Source: Haliotis asinina (Eukaryota > Mollusca > Gastropoda > Lepetellida > Haliotidae). Taken from it: a DNA stretch of 64,000 nucleotides. The stretch lies in NCBI RefSeq assembly GCF_037392515.1, contig NC_090290.1, positions 16,877,753 to 16,941,752 on the forward strand. Direction: 5' to 3'. Below are positions 10,999-21,659 of this stretch, piece after piece (positions within the stretch are counted from its first letter, which is position 1; each line of letters starts with the position of its first letter). A program made the translations under genes and the position numbers. Under the pieces are notes generated by a model, which saw only the letters and a list, made by a program, of their open reading frames with translations, was not told the origin of the DNA and made no database searches.

Positions 10999-10999
10999 A

Positions 11000-11820
11000 T
11001 AAATTACGCGCCGATGCCCAAGTAACATGTCATGTTTTAATTTAACCCAACAGACAGATACAGTAATACCTACCGTCAAGTTCGCACTGTGTATTTAATT
11101 ACAAAAAGGAAAATACACTGTTTAGAAAAAGTTTAGAAAGAGTTTTCAGCAGATCGTGTCAATGTCTTACACATATTAGCCGTCTCTTACACAGATAGAT
11201 GGAAGCTATTTGTTGTTCACGACAGTCTTACAGCAAATAGCTGCATCAGCTAAATCCTCACGACCTCACTTCCTTCAACTATTTAAACCTCAGAGGGAGC
11301 TGTTTCAACGCCCAAACCCATACAGGTCGTGTAACAGGTGCCTGTCTCGCCATTGCAAACGCCATTGCCCTTCCCTAGCCTTCAGTTCGCCTGATCCCTT
11401 CCAAGGGGTGTGGAACAGTGAAGGGTGGTGTCACCAGGTACTGACCTGAACGCTCCCTTGTGTCCACACATGTGCAGTGGGTAAACTGTATTAATGTTTG
11501 GAGTGACAACAATGAAATATGTTCATCCGTGTGTTGAATATACTTCTTCTATGTTCACGTTTAAGCGAAATCTTAAATCTGTTTAAAACATGTACTTATT
11601 TTCGTCACGTGGGTTTCTTGTTTTTGATGAGTTTATAATGTGAAAGAAACGAATAGAAGTGAATGGCAGTATGGAAAACAATTAGCCACGCGATACAGAT
11701 GTTATCATAATAAAGAATAATAAAGAATAACCACTTCTTTCGAATGATAAGGCATTCTTGGAAACATACATGATTCAAGTCAGTCTGTAGATAATAACAA
11801 GGCAATCTAGAGATCAACAG
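11000..11820. other. No gene seen
   Basis: The plus-strand open frame 11210-11449 has no recognisable features. If the proposed first exon of fucosyltransferase 1 is right, this is intron. Confidence 0.4.
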
Positions 11821-11823
11821 CAT

Positions 11824-11885
11824 GAACATTGTTCTACGATGGGATGCGATGATGCGGCCTGACCACGCGTTTCCGTTAGATTCCG
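11824..11885 (+). repeat. Repeat family A fragment
   Basis: ATTGTTCTACGATGGGATGC and CCTGACCACGCG(T)TTCCGTTAG match the 3' half of family A, just upstream of a fuller copy. Confidence 0.5.
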
Positions 11886-11943
11886 TTTCTGTTTTTGCCT
11901 GTTGCTCACTATTCCGGCTATATGTCGACGGTGATTGACATCA

Positions 11944-12168
11944 TGAGTGAGTACAGTTTCACGCCGCACTCTACAATATTCCAGCTATATAGCGGCGATT
12001 TGTTCATAATCAAATCATTACCAGAAAACCCAGTGATCAACAACATGAGCATCGTTCTACGCAACTGGGATACGATGACATGTATCAAACACGTCAGCGA
12101 GACCGACCACCCGATCCCATGCCGCCTTTTACTTACTGAAGACTGATCCTAATCGGGATCTTCACGGG
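11944..12168 (+). repeat. Repeat family A copy, nearly full length
   Basis: Runs from GAGTGAGTACAGTTTCACGC through AATATTCCAGCTATAT, CCAGTGATCAACAACATGAG, GGGATACGATGACATGT, GACCACCCGATCCC and GGGATCTTCACGGGG. One of the better copies for defining the element. Confidence 0.8.
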
Positions 12169-12877
12169 GCCTTACAGTCATAGTGTTGTAAATCAAAGTG
12201 TTGACACATGCTGATAAGCTGTGTTTGCCCTTAGTGAAAATACAACCTTACACATCTAACCTCTCATCGCTTGTAAATTTTGTCAATACTCGCGAGTGTT
12301 GGGACGGAGACAGTTCATGTAGCTGGTCTGGTAACTTACAACAAGACAGTTTAAGAATATCGAGAATTGAAAAGTATATTTAACTATGTCTATGTATTAT
12401 TATCATATCATTATTGTTATTGCATGATGTAATATTAAACCATTCATAGTCTACACCAAAACATAATATATACCAAAATGAGTGAGTGTGGTTTTACATC
12501 GTATTTACATATAGCAATACTCCGGGTAAAAGGGGACATGATAGGTATTCCAAAATGTATACGAATCGACAACATTCTACTACCATGGGTCATATTTAGA
12601 TGCATCGGACATAACCCGGATCAGTATTTCGTACTGTGCTGTTCATATGGAATTAAGCGAACAGGTTCAGGACGTGGTGCACGTATCTGTATTTCTTACA
12701 ATGTTCAATATATCCCCAATCTCAAATCACATGTACGACGTATATACCTGTGGCAAACAAGCTGAGCATATACCATTCTATTTTGAAGTGAACTTAACCA
12801 AACAACACCATTATCGTCAACACATTCATCACAATTTCATCATAATTCTGTCGAGAGTACCTTAAGTTTGGTTAAGT

Positions 12878-13035
12878 GGGGTAGTTTGGTGGTTAAGCGT
12901 TCGCTAGTCACGACGAAATCCTGGGTTCGATTCCCCACACGGGTACAATGCATAAAAGGCCATTTCTGGTGTCCCTCGCCTTGTTTCGTGCTGGGATATT
13001 GCCAAAAGCGGCAATGAACTAAACTTCTCATCTCC
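12878..13035 (+). repeat. tRNA-headed SINE (family B), best copy
   Basis: A-box-like TAGTTTGGTGGTTAAGCG and a perfect B-box GGTTCGATTCC are 30-35 bases apart in a tRNA-like head (about 12878-12945). The body follows, with CATTTCTGGTGTCCCTCGCC and GGGATATTGCCAAAAGCGGC, then a reduced tail. Pol III promoter elements appear intact, but this is a retroposon, not a tRNA gene. Confidence 0.75.
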
Positions 13036-13513
13036 TAACCTTGGTATCTTGCAACAATCCCAATTTTGGGCCATATAGTGACGCGATCAAACTTGCATTC
13101 ATTTCCACTGTACATTTAAAACATACACATTCATCAGATTATTATTAAAACATAAAATTTCATAACACCAAATACAGATGTAAGCAAGTCGTTATTCTCC
13201 TTACAAAATTATTTTAAAGGTCAGCTTCCCTTCTGTAGTTTATAATCAGGTGAATCAGATCTTTAAGGTATTCAAGTATAAGACAAATACTACGGATAAA
13301 ATATTATTCACCTGACGAAAGGACAAGGAAAAGTTCAAGAATGTTGTGTAAAGAATAAGTAAGAATTTGACATACATAATACCTTTGTCTTACGCTATCA
13401 AATAGTTATGAAATCAGGTGTTAGCTAAACGTTATCATAAACACACAAAAGGCAGGTCAGTTGTACACCTGAAGGAACTATTATATTTTGTACAATTAGA
13501 AAAGGGAACTTAC

Positions 13514-13528
13514 CCCATGTGCCACCAT
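13514..13528 (-). CDS. Proposed first coding exon of fucosyltransferase 1
   Basis: Five codons (MVAHG) followed directly by a consensus donor, GGG|GTAAGT. The ATG is in a strong context (G at -3, G at +4) and is the first ATG after an in-frame TAG at 13549-13547. Joined to the acceptor at 10736, the frame is exact: GGG then GTT ATA GGA, giving a 437-residue protein with a basic cytoplasmic tail of about 17 residues before the anchor, as type II Golgi enzymes usually have. The exon would extend upstream as 5' untranslated sequence of unknown length. Other upstream exons could serve instead; only transcript data can decide. Confidence 0.5.
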
Positions 13529-13549
13529 GTCTCCCCAAAGCACGCCCTA

Positions 13550-14260
13550 CTACGTTGTCAGTCTCCCTCACTCAAGACGAGCAAGTGAGCTGACTGTCTG
13601 TTTAACCGCTCTGTATTGCTATGAGACACGACGAGTGGAGTGGGCAAACACAATACAGTTTGCTTGGAGACGATGGTCACACAGCAGTTTTTTGTGTTGT
13701 ATGGGAGTTGGTCAACACGTAGTGTGTATGCACGTGATTTCTTGAGGAAAAACCTGAAATAACTTTCTACTGGTCAAGGTCACTGCAAACAGTGTCTTGT
13801 TTCGATTTTGCTAATATGCAAAGTTTGAAATCACTGTGCGTTCATACACCATGGCTTGCTCGCATGAGTGGGTTTATAACCATTATATAGACGGTCCTCC
13901 GTTTGAAACAAACAAAGACCTATTCGCCAATATGTCAGGTTGGCCGCACCCACTTCTGGGACAAAGAGTGCGATCTATTGATAAACACAGCGAGTACTGC
14001 ATGTGATTCTAATCATAAATTGTTGACAATGGACGATTACAGAAAAATCATAAACATATTATTAAGTTTAAAAATCATGTTGAAATCGAAACGATTGATA
14101 CGAAGTACATTCATGAATAAAGAATTAAAAATAATATTAACGTATGATCCAGTCCCATATTTGCTGTGACCATGTTATGAGACTGGCATGTACTAAGTTG
14201 GATGTTTGTACGTCAAAATTACAGGACACAGGAACGTGACAAAATCCTACAGCATAACCA
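13550..14260. other. Possible promoter side of fucosyltransferase 1; no gene seen
   Basis: If the first exon above is right, the transcription start lies in or beyond this stretch. I see no clear TATA box in the expected orientation. The open frames at 13527-13745 and 13903-14169 (plus strand) show no family features. Confidence 0.35.
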
Positions 14261-14269
14261 CTTTACACA

Positions 14270-15200
14270 GACGAACAAGTCAGCCAGAGTACACCTGCAG
14301 GATACAGCTACAGAACATCTCTTCAGAACAGTCGAAGCACATACACCGGAACAATCGAATAACATAGCAACAGGACACATGCAAAGAAATTATCTACAGG
14401 CCACATCAGAAAACTATAGTCACTGAAAACAGCTGAACCTGGCAAGAGGACACAGCTGAAGAACAAACAAAAGAGCAAACCCACAGGACACAGTAGAACA
14501 TACACAGAGGACACGCACGAAGAACATATCCACAGGACCAAGACACAGAAGAACATACTCACAGGATACAGAACATAGACACAAGACAGAGACGAAAACC
14601 CACAGGACACGACAAAAGAACAAACCCACACGACACAGACGAAGAATAAACCCACAGGGGACAGCAAAATCCATACCCACAGGCCACAGACGACGAACGA
14701 AGCAACATGACACAGCAAAGAACATACCCACAGGACACAGACGCAGAACAAACCCACATGACACAGCAAAAATAACATTCCAACATGACACAGTAAATAA
14801 AAAACCCACCTACATGACACAGACGATGAACAAACATACAGGACGCAGAATCACAAGACACAGCCACGGGACACATACGAAAAGGAAACCCACGGGACAC
14901 AGAGGAAGAACATACCACAGGAAACAGGCGGAGAACAAACCCTGAGGATACAGACGAGACGAAGAACACAGATAAATATCATAGATACAAGACACACACG
15001 AACAAATCAGTCACAGGACACGTACAAAGAATATAGCCACAGTCTCTGAGACGCAGCAGAAAAACAAACCCAAAAGACACAGTCAAAAAACAACCCACAT
15101 TACAAAATCTAATAAAATTGTCTCAGACCACAGTCAAAAACCATCGACACGGGACACAACCCAAGAACAGACCAACAGGACACACTCTCGGAAATGCTAA
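14270..15200 (+). repeat. Degenerate minisatellite, unit about 26-30 bp
   Basis: Variants of CCCACAGGACACAGACGAAG plus AACATA or AACAAA recur throughout, about 30 copies with drift and indels. The plus strand is strikingly poor in T and rich in A, C and G. The minus strand is therefore open for long stretches (for example 14323-14820), but the translation is a low-complexity C/V/L/F mixture and is not a protein. Confidence 0.8.
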
Positions 15201-16010
15201 ACTACTATGCGTTAAGGTAATACTTTTCGCACTTAAATAACATTCTTTGTGCAAATAGTTATATTCACACCAGGTGTCTGGTAACCGTTATGCTTGTAGC
15301 TTGGATTGTCCTTATGCAAACAGCAACTGAACACCATTGAGACAAGGACCCAAAGATAAATACCATTCACTTGTAACAGGTCTTTCGTCTCTCGTTGTAA
15401 CGGCACCACCCATGTAGGTCTCTTGTCACTTGACCCTTGTTGTTACCAGATTTGCTCTCCTGTACAGTTCCACTTGATTACACCACATACTCCACAAACA
15501 CATTGAAAGATTATATTCACTCCCGCAAACTGAATGACATCAACGAAGGTAGACAAATTTTAGCACTTTTATTACTTATGTAATAGACAAGAGCATGGAC
15601 AGACAGACACGTTGCCATGTGTTTAGCTATTACACACACCCATCTCTACCACTAAAGTCAAGGGAGAACTCATTTAAGGACCGTCCAATACAAATTTGCT
15701 CTTTTCTAATCCGACCGATACCGTGTGCCTGTATGCACATATACAGACCAAGTAAGGCAATTATGAAATATCCGTAGCGTCCTTTTACAGCTGTTTGCAA
15801 AATACTTCAGTTGCGACACTTCATGCTGTTCAAAGTAACTTTGAGATGTGTATCTACTCCAACTATCTGCTGTATTTATACTTCCCACCACTCACACAGA
15901 GAACATTAACGTTGACAGGGGGAGAGCGAGGTGAGGGGTGCGGGTGGCAGTTGGTGAGAGCGGAATAAATGCTCATTATGACTGAAATATTTATGTACAG
16001 TGTCCATTAA
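15200..16010. other. No gene seen
   Basis: Unique-looking non-coding sequence. Short frames at 15595-15891 are unsupported. Confidence 0.4.
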
Positions 16011-16655
16011 AATAAACTGAAGAGCAAAAGAAAGTACACAGATTGTGTTTCTTCCAGTATGGCAAAAATAACAAAACCTTTGATCAAATGTAAACTGTAT
16101 GAAAAGGCACACTGCAATACTCGTGTTTTATCAGCAACATAAGTTTGTGACAATAAACAGCGATGTAGGGGTGATCACTGCAGCCGATGATTGAAGGTCA
16201 AGGTCATGCCCGTTGGCCCATACGAAAGCACCACGAAGTCGTCTTGTCATTGCGAATCGGCTCACGCTGTGATGCAATGATGCGGCTGCTGATGACGTCA
16301 CCGTCAACATCCGGTTGCGTTGGTGAATAACCAACAAACAGTGATACTCTTGTGGTGCTGTGAGTATAGAACGTCTCTTTCTGGATCGTCAATCTTTGGA
16401 TTTCCTCGTGAGGTCTTTGTCAAGTGAGTGTTCAGTCTTCATGACAAACGGATTTTATCCCCCCTGTATGAAAAGTGCTCGTGCATGGGACAATAATAAC
16501 ATTTTTTAGAAACTTTCTTACAAATGTTTTGGGTTGCAAATGAAACATGTGTTCTTCAACAGTGATTTTAGTTAGAACGAAAAACTTCGCAGCAACAGTT
16601 ACACATGTGTACTTTCATGTGTGCTTGTCAGTTTAATCACACCATAATGGCCCAT
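16010..16655 (+). repeat. Long dispersed repeat, copy 2 (partner 1120-1800)
   Basis: Aligns with 1120-1800 by ordered shared blocks (AGCAAAAGAAAGTACA, GACAATAAACAGCGATGT, GATGACGTCACCGTCA, CATCCGGTTGCGTTGGTGAA, CGCAGCAACAGTTACAC). A palindromic TGACGTCA core is kept in both copies. Confidence 0.7.
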
Positions 16656-17061
16656 CGTGGTTGTAACATTTATGTACCGGTATTCATCATCAAAGAGATC
16701 TGTTGGTCATTCATAGTTGCTTACGAAGTGTCCACACAAAACCTGGATCCCTAACCCTTTTCCAGTAGTTTTCATTCTTTGGGCCTTTGGGTTTATGATA
16801 GTTTTATTAATCTTCGCCCGTGTTTATTTCTAATGACTGCTGACTCTGCCTTTTTTCTTGGAAATATTTTTGGAGAGCGGTTTTACGATTTGCAAGACCT
16901 TGTCCCTTATCCTTTTGTCTTTATGAACGAATATTTTAGAACTAAAAATGTTAACAACAGATCTGTCTCACACGTGGAGACACAGGAATTGATGGAGAGA
17001 TCGTGGTGTAAAACAGCAGGTGTGTATGTCGGGCTGTTTCTTTTGATGTTTCTTTCAACGA

Positions 17062-17100
17062 CGTGAGTGAGTTTTACGCCACTTTTAGCATTATTCCACA
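17062..17100 (-). repeat. Family B tail fragment
   Basis: GTGAGTGAGTTTTACGCCAC followed by TTTTAGCATTATTCCACA is the reverse complement of the family B 3' end. Confidence 0.5.
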
Positions 17101-17237
17101 TTGTAAACCAAAAGTCACTGTGTTCTGTAATCTGATTGGTTGAAAAACATGATCACATGGTATTAGATTCCCGGAAACTGTAAGACTATTCACTGCGTAT
17201 TTACACGTAAACAATTGTTTTGTTGTGTCATCAACAG

Positions 17238-17290
17238 TGGTGACGTCATTCAAATTATATTGTGACGTAAAGTTAGAATGACGTCACAAA
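17238..17290. repeat. Inverted 12-mers with TGACGTCA cores
   Basis: GTGACGTCATTC at about 17240 and its exact reverse complement GAATGACGTCAC at about 17276 flank 24 bases. Each contains the palindrome TGACGTCA, the known CREB/ATF site. Whether it is a regulatory site or part of a transposon end is not known. Confidence 0.55.
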
Positions 17291-17395
17291 TGAGCAACTC
17301 CACCATGGGAACCAGCTGAAACGGCCAGCTGATGACACTTTACTGCTGTAAGACAGTAAAACCCCTTTGGTTTACTTTTTTGTTTACAATGTCGA

Positions 17396-17556
17396 GAAAC
17401 ATCATGTGTTGGCCAATTTCGGGGAGTTATTGAGTATTTGAAGCACGGGAATATTTCATTTGAAACCTCCGGCTGACGCCGTCGGTTCCAAATGCATTCC
17501 CGTGCTTCAAATACTCAATAAGACCCGGAAATTGGCCAACACATGATGTTTATCTC
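17396..17556. mobile_element. Long hairpin / foldback element, about 155 bp
   Basis: The left arm begins AAACATCATGTGTTGGCCAA and continues through TTGAGTATTTGAAGCACGGG. The right arm is its reverse complement, ending TTGGCCAACACATGATGTTT. The arms are about 70 bases with a few mismatches, and the loop is only about 15-20 bases, itself GC-rich and partly self-complementary. This is the layout of a miniature foldback element or of an inverted duplication. No target duplication is obvious. Confidence 0.75.
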
Positions 17557-17574
17557 CTAAATATCACAGCGAAG

Positions 17575-17685
17575 GACACCTTAAGTGGGATTCACATATT
17601 GTATAAAATGTGGGGAATCGAACCCGGACCTTCGTATTGACAAGTAAACGTTTTACCCACTAGGTGCCCCACCGTCTCCACCATA
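17575..17685 (-). repeat. tRNA-headed SINE (family B), head portion, reverse
   Basis: GGGGAATCGAACCCGGACC (reverse B-box GGTTCGATTCCCC) is followed by GTTTTACCCACTAGGTGCCCC, the reverse of an A-box-like head. Confidence 0.6.
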
Positions 17686-17964
17686 ATCAAGACCAGATTA
17701 GAGGATCATATGAGTACCTTCCCTCGTCTCCCAAATACGACTATACATAACCAAATGTAACCACCTGTTGCAACGCGGTTCCCATGCGTTAGAGAGCTTG
17801 CACAGTCAGTCCCACCCGCCTAATGCACCCGACCAAACGACCATCTCAGTAAAGAAAAAGCCCCCAAAGAAGCAAGTTTAGGTTTTCGTCATGTCAGGTA
17901 TGTTCGTCCATCCTACCTTTCAGTTTTGAAAGAGCTATTCATTGATTTTACGATGCTACATATT

Positions 17965-18065
17965 AGTGTGACTCGTGAAGATCCGGGTTAGAAGATCTTC
18001 AGTAAACCATGCCTGTCGTAAAAGGTGACTAACTGGATCGGCTAGTTAGGTCAATCACTTGCCTG
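17965..18065 (-). repeat. Repeat family A fragment
   Basis: CGTGAAGATCCGGGTTAGAA, CCATGCCTGTCGTAAAAGG and TGACTAAC are the reverse complement of the family A 3' end. Confidence 0.65.
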
Positions 18066-18585
18066 AGAAATGTCACCGTATCTCATCGTATTGCATAGAT
18101 CAATTCTCAAGATGTTTACAACTGTATTGTCTTTTCAGACGAGATTATTTACCGACTGCTGCCCTGCGGCTGGGATATTTCTGAGTGCGGTATTTAACGA
18201 GAAACCAACCAGTAAAGCTTGTTTGTTTATGATCCCCCTCCTTCACGGAACTCCGACTGATATGTGTGTATGAAGTTAGATATGTAGAAGGGCCTTGTCA
18301 AATGTCACGTTAAGTGTTGTATGTTTAATACTCTCTTAAGGTCGGGGTGAACAGGGCTTACATTTTTGACAATCTCCGTGAAGGCGTATATGTATTATAC
18401 GTGCCCTATACAGTATGTTGACCCTGGAAGTACACATCAGGCAGTCAGGCGTACAGAAGGACCGTTGTGTGTGAGATTTTGAGCCGTGACATTTGTACAG
18501 ATGACAACGTCATAATTGGGACATTACTTACTATTGAATATTCACTGTTATAGTGACTATGAGCACTGGCAGTTGAGCCGATGAC

Positions 18586-18740
18586 GAGTGAGTGAGTGAG
18601 TGAGTGAGTTAGTGAGTGAGTGAGTTTAGTTTTACGCTTCATTCAGCAATAGTCCTGCTACATGGCGGCAGTCCGTACAAAATCTAGTCTGGACCAGACA
18701 TCCCAGTGATCAACGGCATGAGCATCGTTGTGGAGATGAC
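18586..18740 (+). repeat. (GTGA)n tract and repeat family A copy (5' part)
   Basis: A (GAGT)n run at 18586-18625 leads into TTTTACGCTTCATTCAGCAA, CTGGACCAGACATCCCAGTG and ATCAACGGCATGAGCATCGT, then stops. This is a truncated copy. Confidence 0.7.
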
Positions 18741-20058
18741 GAAGTCCAAATTGGGACATAACATCGGTATAATTTGGTTTAATATCCCCTACTGTGGAGA
18801 TTATGAGTCTTGATAGTTGTGCAGATGACAAAACCATACTTGGGACATTACTTGGTTTAACAACCCTTCTGTAGAGAATATGAGCCTTAGCAATTGTGCT
18901 GAATTGACAGCAAGTACACCACGTGACATAAGTCTGAAAGCACATCTTCATTTATGGACAGTGATTTACTTCACACTAGAAGCAGGTAAATATGTGGCTT
19001 TGCAATATGTTGTCACGAGAAACGGACATCTGTCACTCTCCTCAAGGAGGAAGTACCTACCATGACGTCATCATCACGAGCAGCTTCACTCAGCAGAGAC
19101 AAATATCCACACAGTCGCCACGTCAATACCCGCTTCGGTCAAAATGACACACTAACATTCGCATCAGGCATGCACCAAATACGGACCAAGCAGCCCTATA
19201 GCGAGTGAAAATGATGTTGCAATGCATTAAGCAGTATTCGCCAGAAACGACCCTCACAAGTTCGACCCTTATGAATAATGTGCGGGCACTGACTTCACTG
19301 TTTCATGTGTGTAATAACTCTGGATACAACTTACGGATGGGGACAGGGACGCCATAGTTCTTTGTATGGTTTATGCCGCGTCTTATGTCCAGAATCTACA
19401 GGTCACGGGTTCTAATCTGAGGCCCATCCAGCTGCGCCGATTCGGTGCAAGGCTTTACAACAAATTTGCAATGAAAAATGAATGGATGGATGGATGTCTG
19501 GTTGAGTGATGGACCGACTGCCTGCTTCCTTGCTCGCTTCCGTTTTTGCTTGGCCAAAGACAGAATATCATTTTTTAACAGGCGTGATGTCAGTAATCCA
19601 TCCAAATGGATTTATCAAACACGTTTAAAAGCGTCGCGGAGTCCGTCACTTGCGTAGCCTAATTTCATAATCATGATTATCGTTAGCCTTAAAATATACA
19701 TTCACTTCGTAAGAAGAATGTTGTCATTAATGTGAGCCGTCGAATTATATCATACAATAGTCGGCTGAAAGACAGTAATATAAATACTCCACAGTTGAAT
19801 TGCAATCCAGGTCAGCGTCAGGTTAAATACAATTCACAAAAAAAAACAATTGACGATGTTCGCCTGTGTTCTCTGTAACCCGCCGTACAGGCTTACAATC
19901 GTCGTGGCGTGAAAATTGATTTTCGAGGGAGCGATATTCTTTTTGTGCACAAGCATACGCTCAGGCCGTTAGACGCCCTTTGATGTTTCTGTATATAAGA
20001 CCCAAAATAGAGTCCCCGGTACTGTACGTGTCAGAACTGTGGGTCTGTACGCGTTTAC
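18740..20058. other. No gene seen
   Basis: No splice-supported coding sequence. The block AATTGGGACATTACTTACT- and ACTTGGGACATTACTTGGT-type repeats near 18515 and 18840 suggest a small local duplication. Confidence 0.4.
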
Positions 20059-20264
20059 TAAGTGCACGGGCCTTTTGGTGTTGTGTCTGGGCGAATTCCT
20101 GATGTCATGGCGTTCTGAGGATACATTCCAACTCCTATTGGTATGTCACACTCACTCAGGTCAGAGAGAGGAGCGAACACCGCGGCGAACAGCACATAAA
20201 CAATAGCTTCCCACAGAGATTTGTTTGTAGGCGTGAAGTTACACGGACATATCTTGCCCTTCAT
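20058..20264 (-). CDS. Small open reading frame with hydrophobic segment, unknown
   Basis: 68 codons from ATG to TAG with reasonably balanced codon use. It has a hydrophobic stretch at about residues 17-32 (LWEAIVYVLFAAVFAP), two cysteines before or around it (CPC near the N-terminus) and a proline- and threonine-containing C-terminus. No family is recognised. It abuts the family B-derived array on its upstream side (20262 onward), so it may be a chance frame or an exon. Weak evidence only. Confidence 0.2.
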   Translation of the reverse strand: MKGKICPCNFTPTNKSLWEAIVYVLFAAVFAPLSDLSECDIPIGVGMYPQNAMTSGIRPDTTPKGPCT

Positions 20265-21625
20265 CTATTTCTGGTGTTCCCGCCCTAATATTGCTGGAAT
20301 GGTGCTCGAACAAACCCCGTCACTCACTCACACATCTTATATCTATTTCTAGTGTCCCCCGACCTGATATAGCTGGACTATATCGCGAAAACATGTTCAC
20401 TGGCTCACTCATCTTCCAGCTGTTTCTCTTGTGTCCCACCCTGATATTTGCTGGTTGAATAAACGTACTCACTCATTCAATCACTCACTCATCTTCCATC
20501 TATTTCTAGTGTCTCTCGTCCTGGCATAGTTGGAATATTGCTAAAACGCACTCACTCACTCACTACCTCACTCACTCACCCACTCATCTGCCATCTATTT
20601 CTAGTGTCTCTCGTCCTGGTATAGTTGGAATATTGCTAAAACTCACTCACTCACTCACTACCTCATTCAATCACTCACTCATCTTCCATCTATTTCTAGT
20701 GTCTCTCGTCCTGGTATAGTTGGAATATTGCTAAAACGCACTCACTCACTCACTACCTCATTCAATCACTCACTCATCTTCCATCTATTTCTAGTGTCTC
20801 TCGTCCTGGTATAGTTGGAATATTGCTAAAACTCACTCACTCACTCACTACCTCATTCAATCACTCACTCATCTTCCATCTATTTCTAGTGTCTCTCGTC
20901 CTGGTATAGTTGGAATATTGCTAAAACTCACTCACTCACTCACTACCTCATTCAATCACTCACTCATCTTCCATCTATTTCTAGTGTCTCTCGTCCTGGT
21001 ATAGTTGGAATATTGCTAAAACTCACTCACTCACTCACTACCTCATTCAATCACTCACTCATCTTATTTCTAGTGTCTCTCGTCCTGGTATAGTTGGAAT
21101 ATTGCTAAAACTCACTCACTCACTCACTACCTCATTCAATCACTCACTCATCTTCCATCTATTTCTAGTGTCTCTCGTCCTGGTATAGTTGGAATATTGC
21201 TAAAACTCACTCACTCACTCACTACCTCATTCACTCACCCACTCATCTTGCATCTATTTCTAGTGTCTCCCGTCCCGATATAGCTGTAATCTGGCTGAAT
21301 CATACTCACTAACTCACTAATCCTGCAACTGTGTCCTGTTTACCCCACCCTGATGTACCTGGCTAGCTATTCTCGAAACGTTCGTAGCCATACGAACTTC
21401 TTAAGCCCGTTCTTAACACATTGGCTACGATTAAAGTTAAGAATTACTAGGGCTACGAACGTTTCGAGAATTAGGTTCCTGGAACCTAAATGATGTACCT
21501 AAAACTCACTCACTCGCGTATACACTCATTCATTTCCTTGTGTGTCCTGTCCTGATTTTGCTGGTATATACCTGAAATGTACTCATCTATTCACTCACTG
21601 ACTCACTCACTGACTCACTCATTTC
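20262..21625 (+). repeat. Satellite array derived from the family B body; core unit 95 bp
   Basis: The block TATTTCTAGTGTCTCTCGTC recurs at 20501, 20596, 20691, 20786, 20881, 20976, 21065, 21160 and 21255. Spacing is 95 bases except one 89-base unit carrying a 6-base deletion. Each unit also holds GTATAGTTGGAATATTGCTA, a run of CACT, and CTCATTCAATCACTC. Flanking units of about 75-80 bases (20262-20495 and after 21280) are more diverged and resemble the family B SINE body plus its (ACTC)n tail. The central copies are nearly identical, indicating recent expansion. Confidence 0.9.
21361..21490. mobile_element. Small TIR element (MITE-like), about 130 bp
   Basis: ATTCTCGAAACGTTCGTAGCC at about 21374 and its exact reverse complement ending at about 21471 are 21-base inverted repeats. 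The host sequence TGATGTACCT occurs directly before (21351) and directly after (21491) the insert, as a target-site duplication of up to 10 bases would. The insert interrupts a unit of the family B-derived array. Confidence 0.7.
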
Positions 21626-21659
21626 ACATTACATACACACTGGTTCAAGTTTGGCTGGA

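Larger units (their letters stand above)
10736..13513 (-). other. Proposed intron 1 of fucosyltransferase 1
   Basis: The donor is GTAAGT at 13513-13508 and the acceptor is TTTCAG ending at 10736. The intron is about 2.8 kb, phase 0, and holds the repeats at 10836-10998, 11824-12166 and 12878-13035. The acceptor is strong on its own; the pairing with this donor is inference from frame and start context. Confidence 0.5.

Noticed and set aside
14323..14820. 165-codon C/V/L/F-rich minus-strand frame, looking like a membrane or cysteine-rich protein
   Set aside because: Translation of a T/G-rich degenerate minisatellite. Two other minus-strand frames overlapping it are open too.
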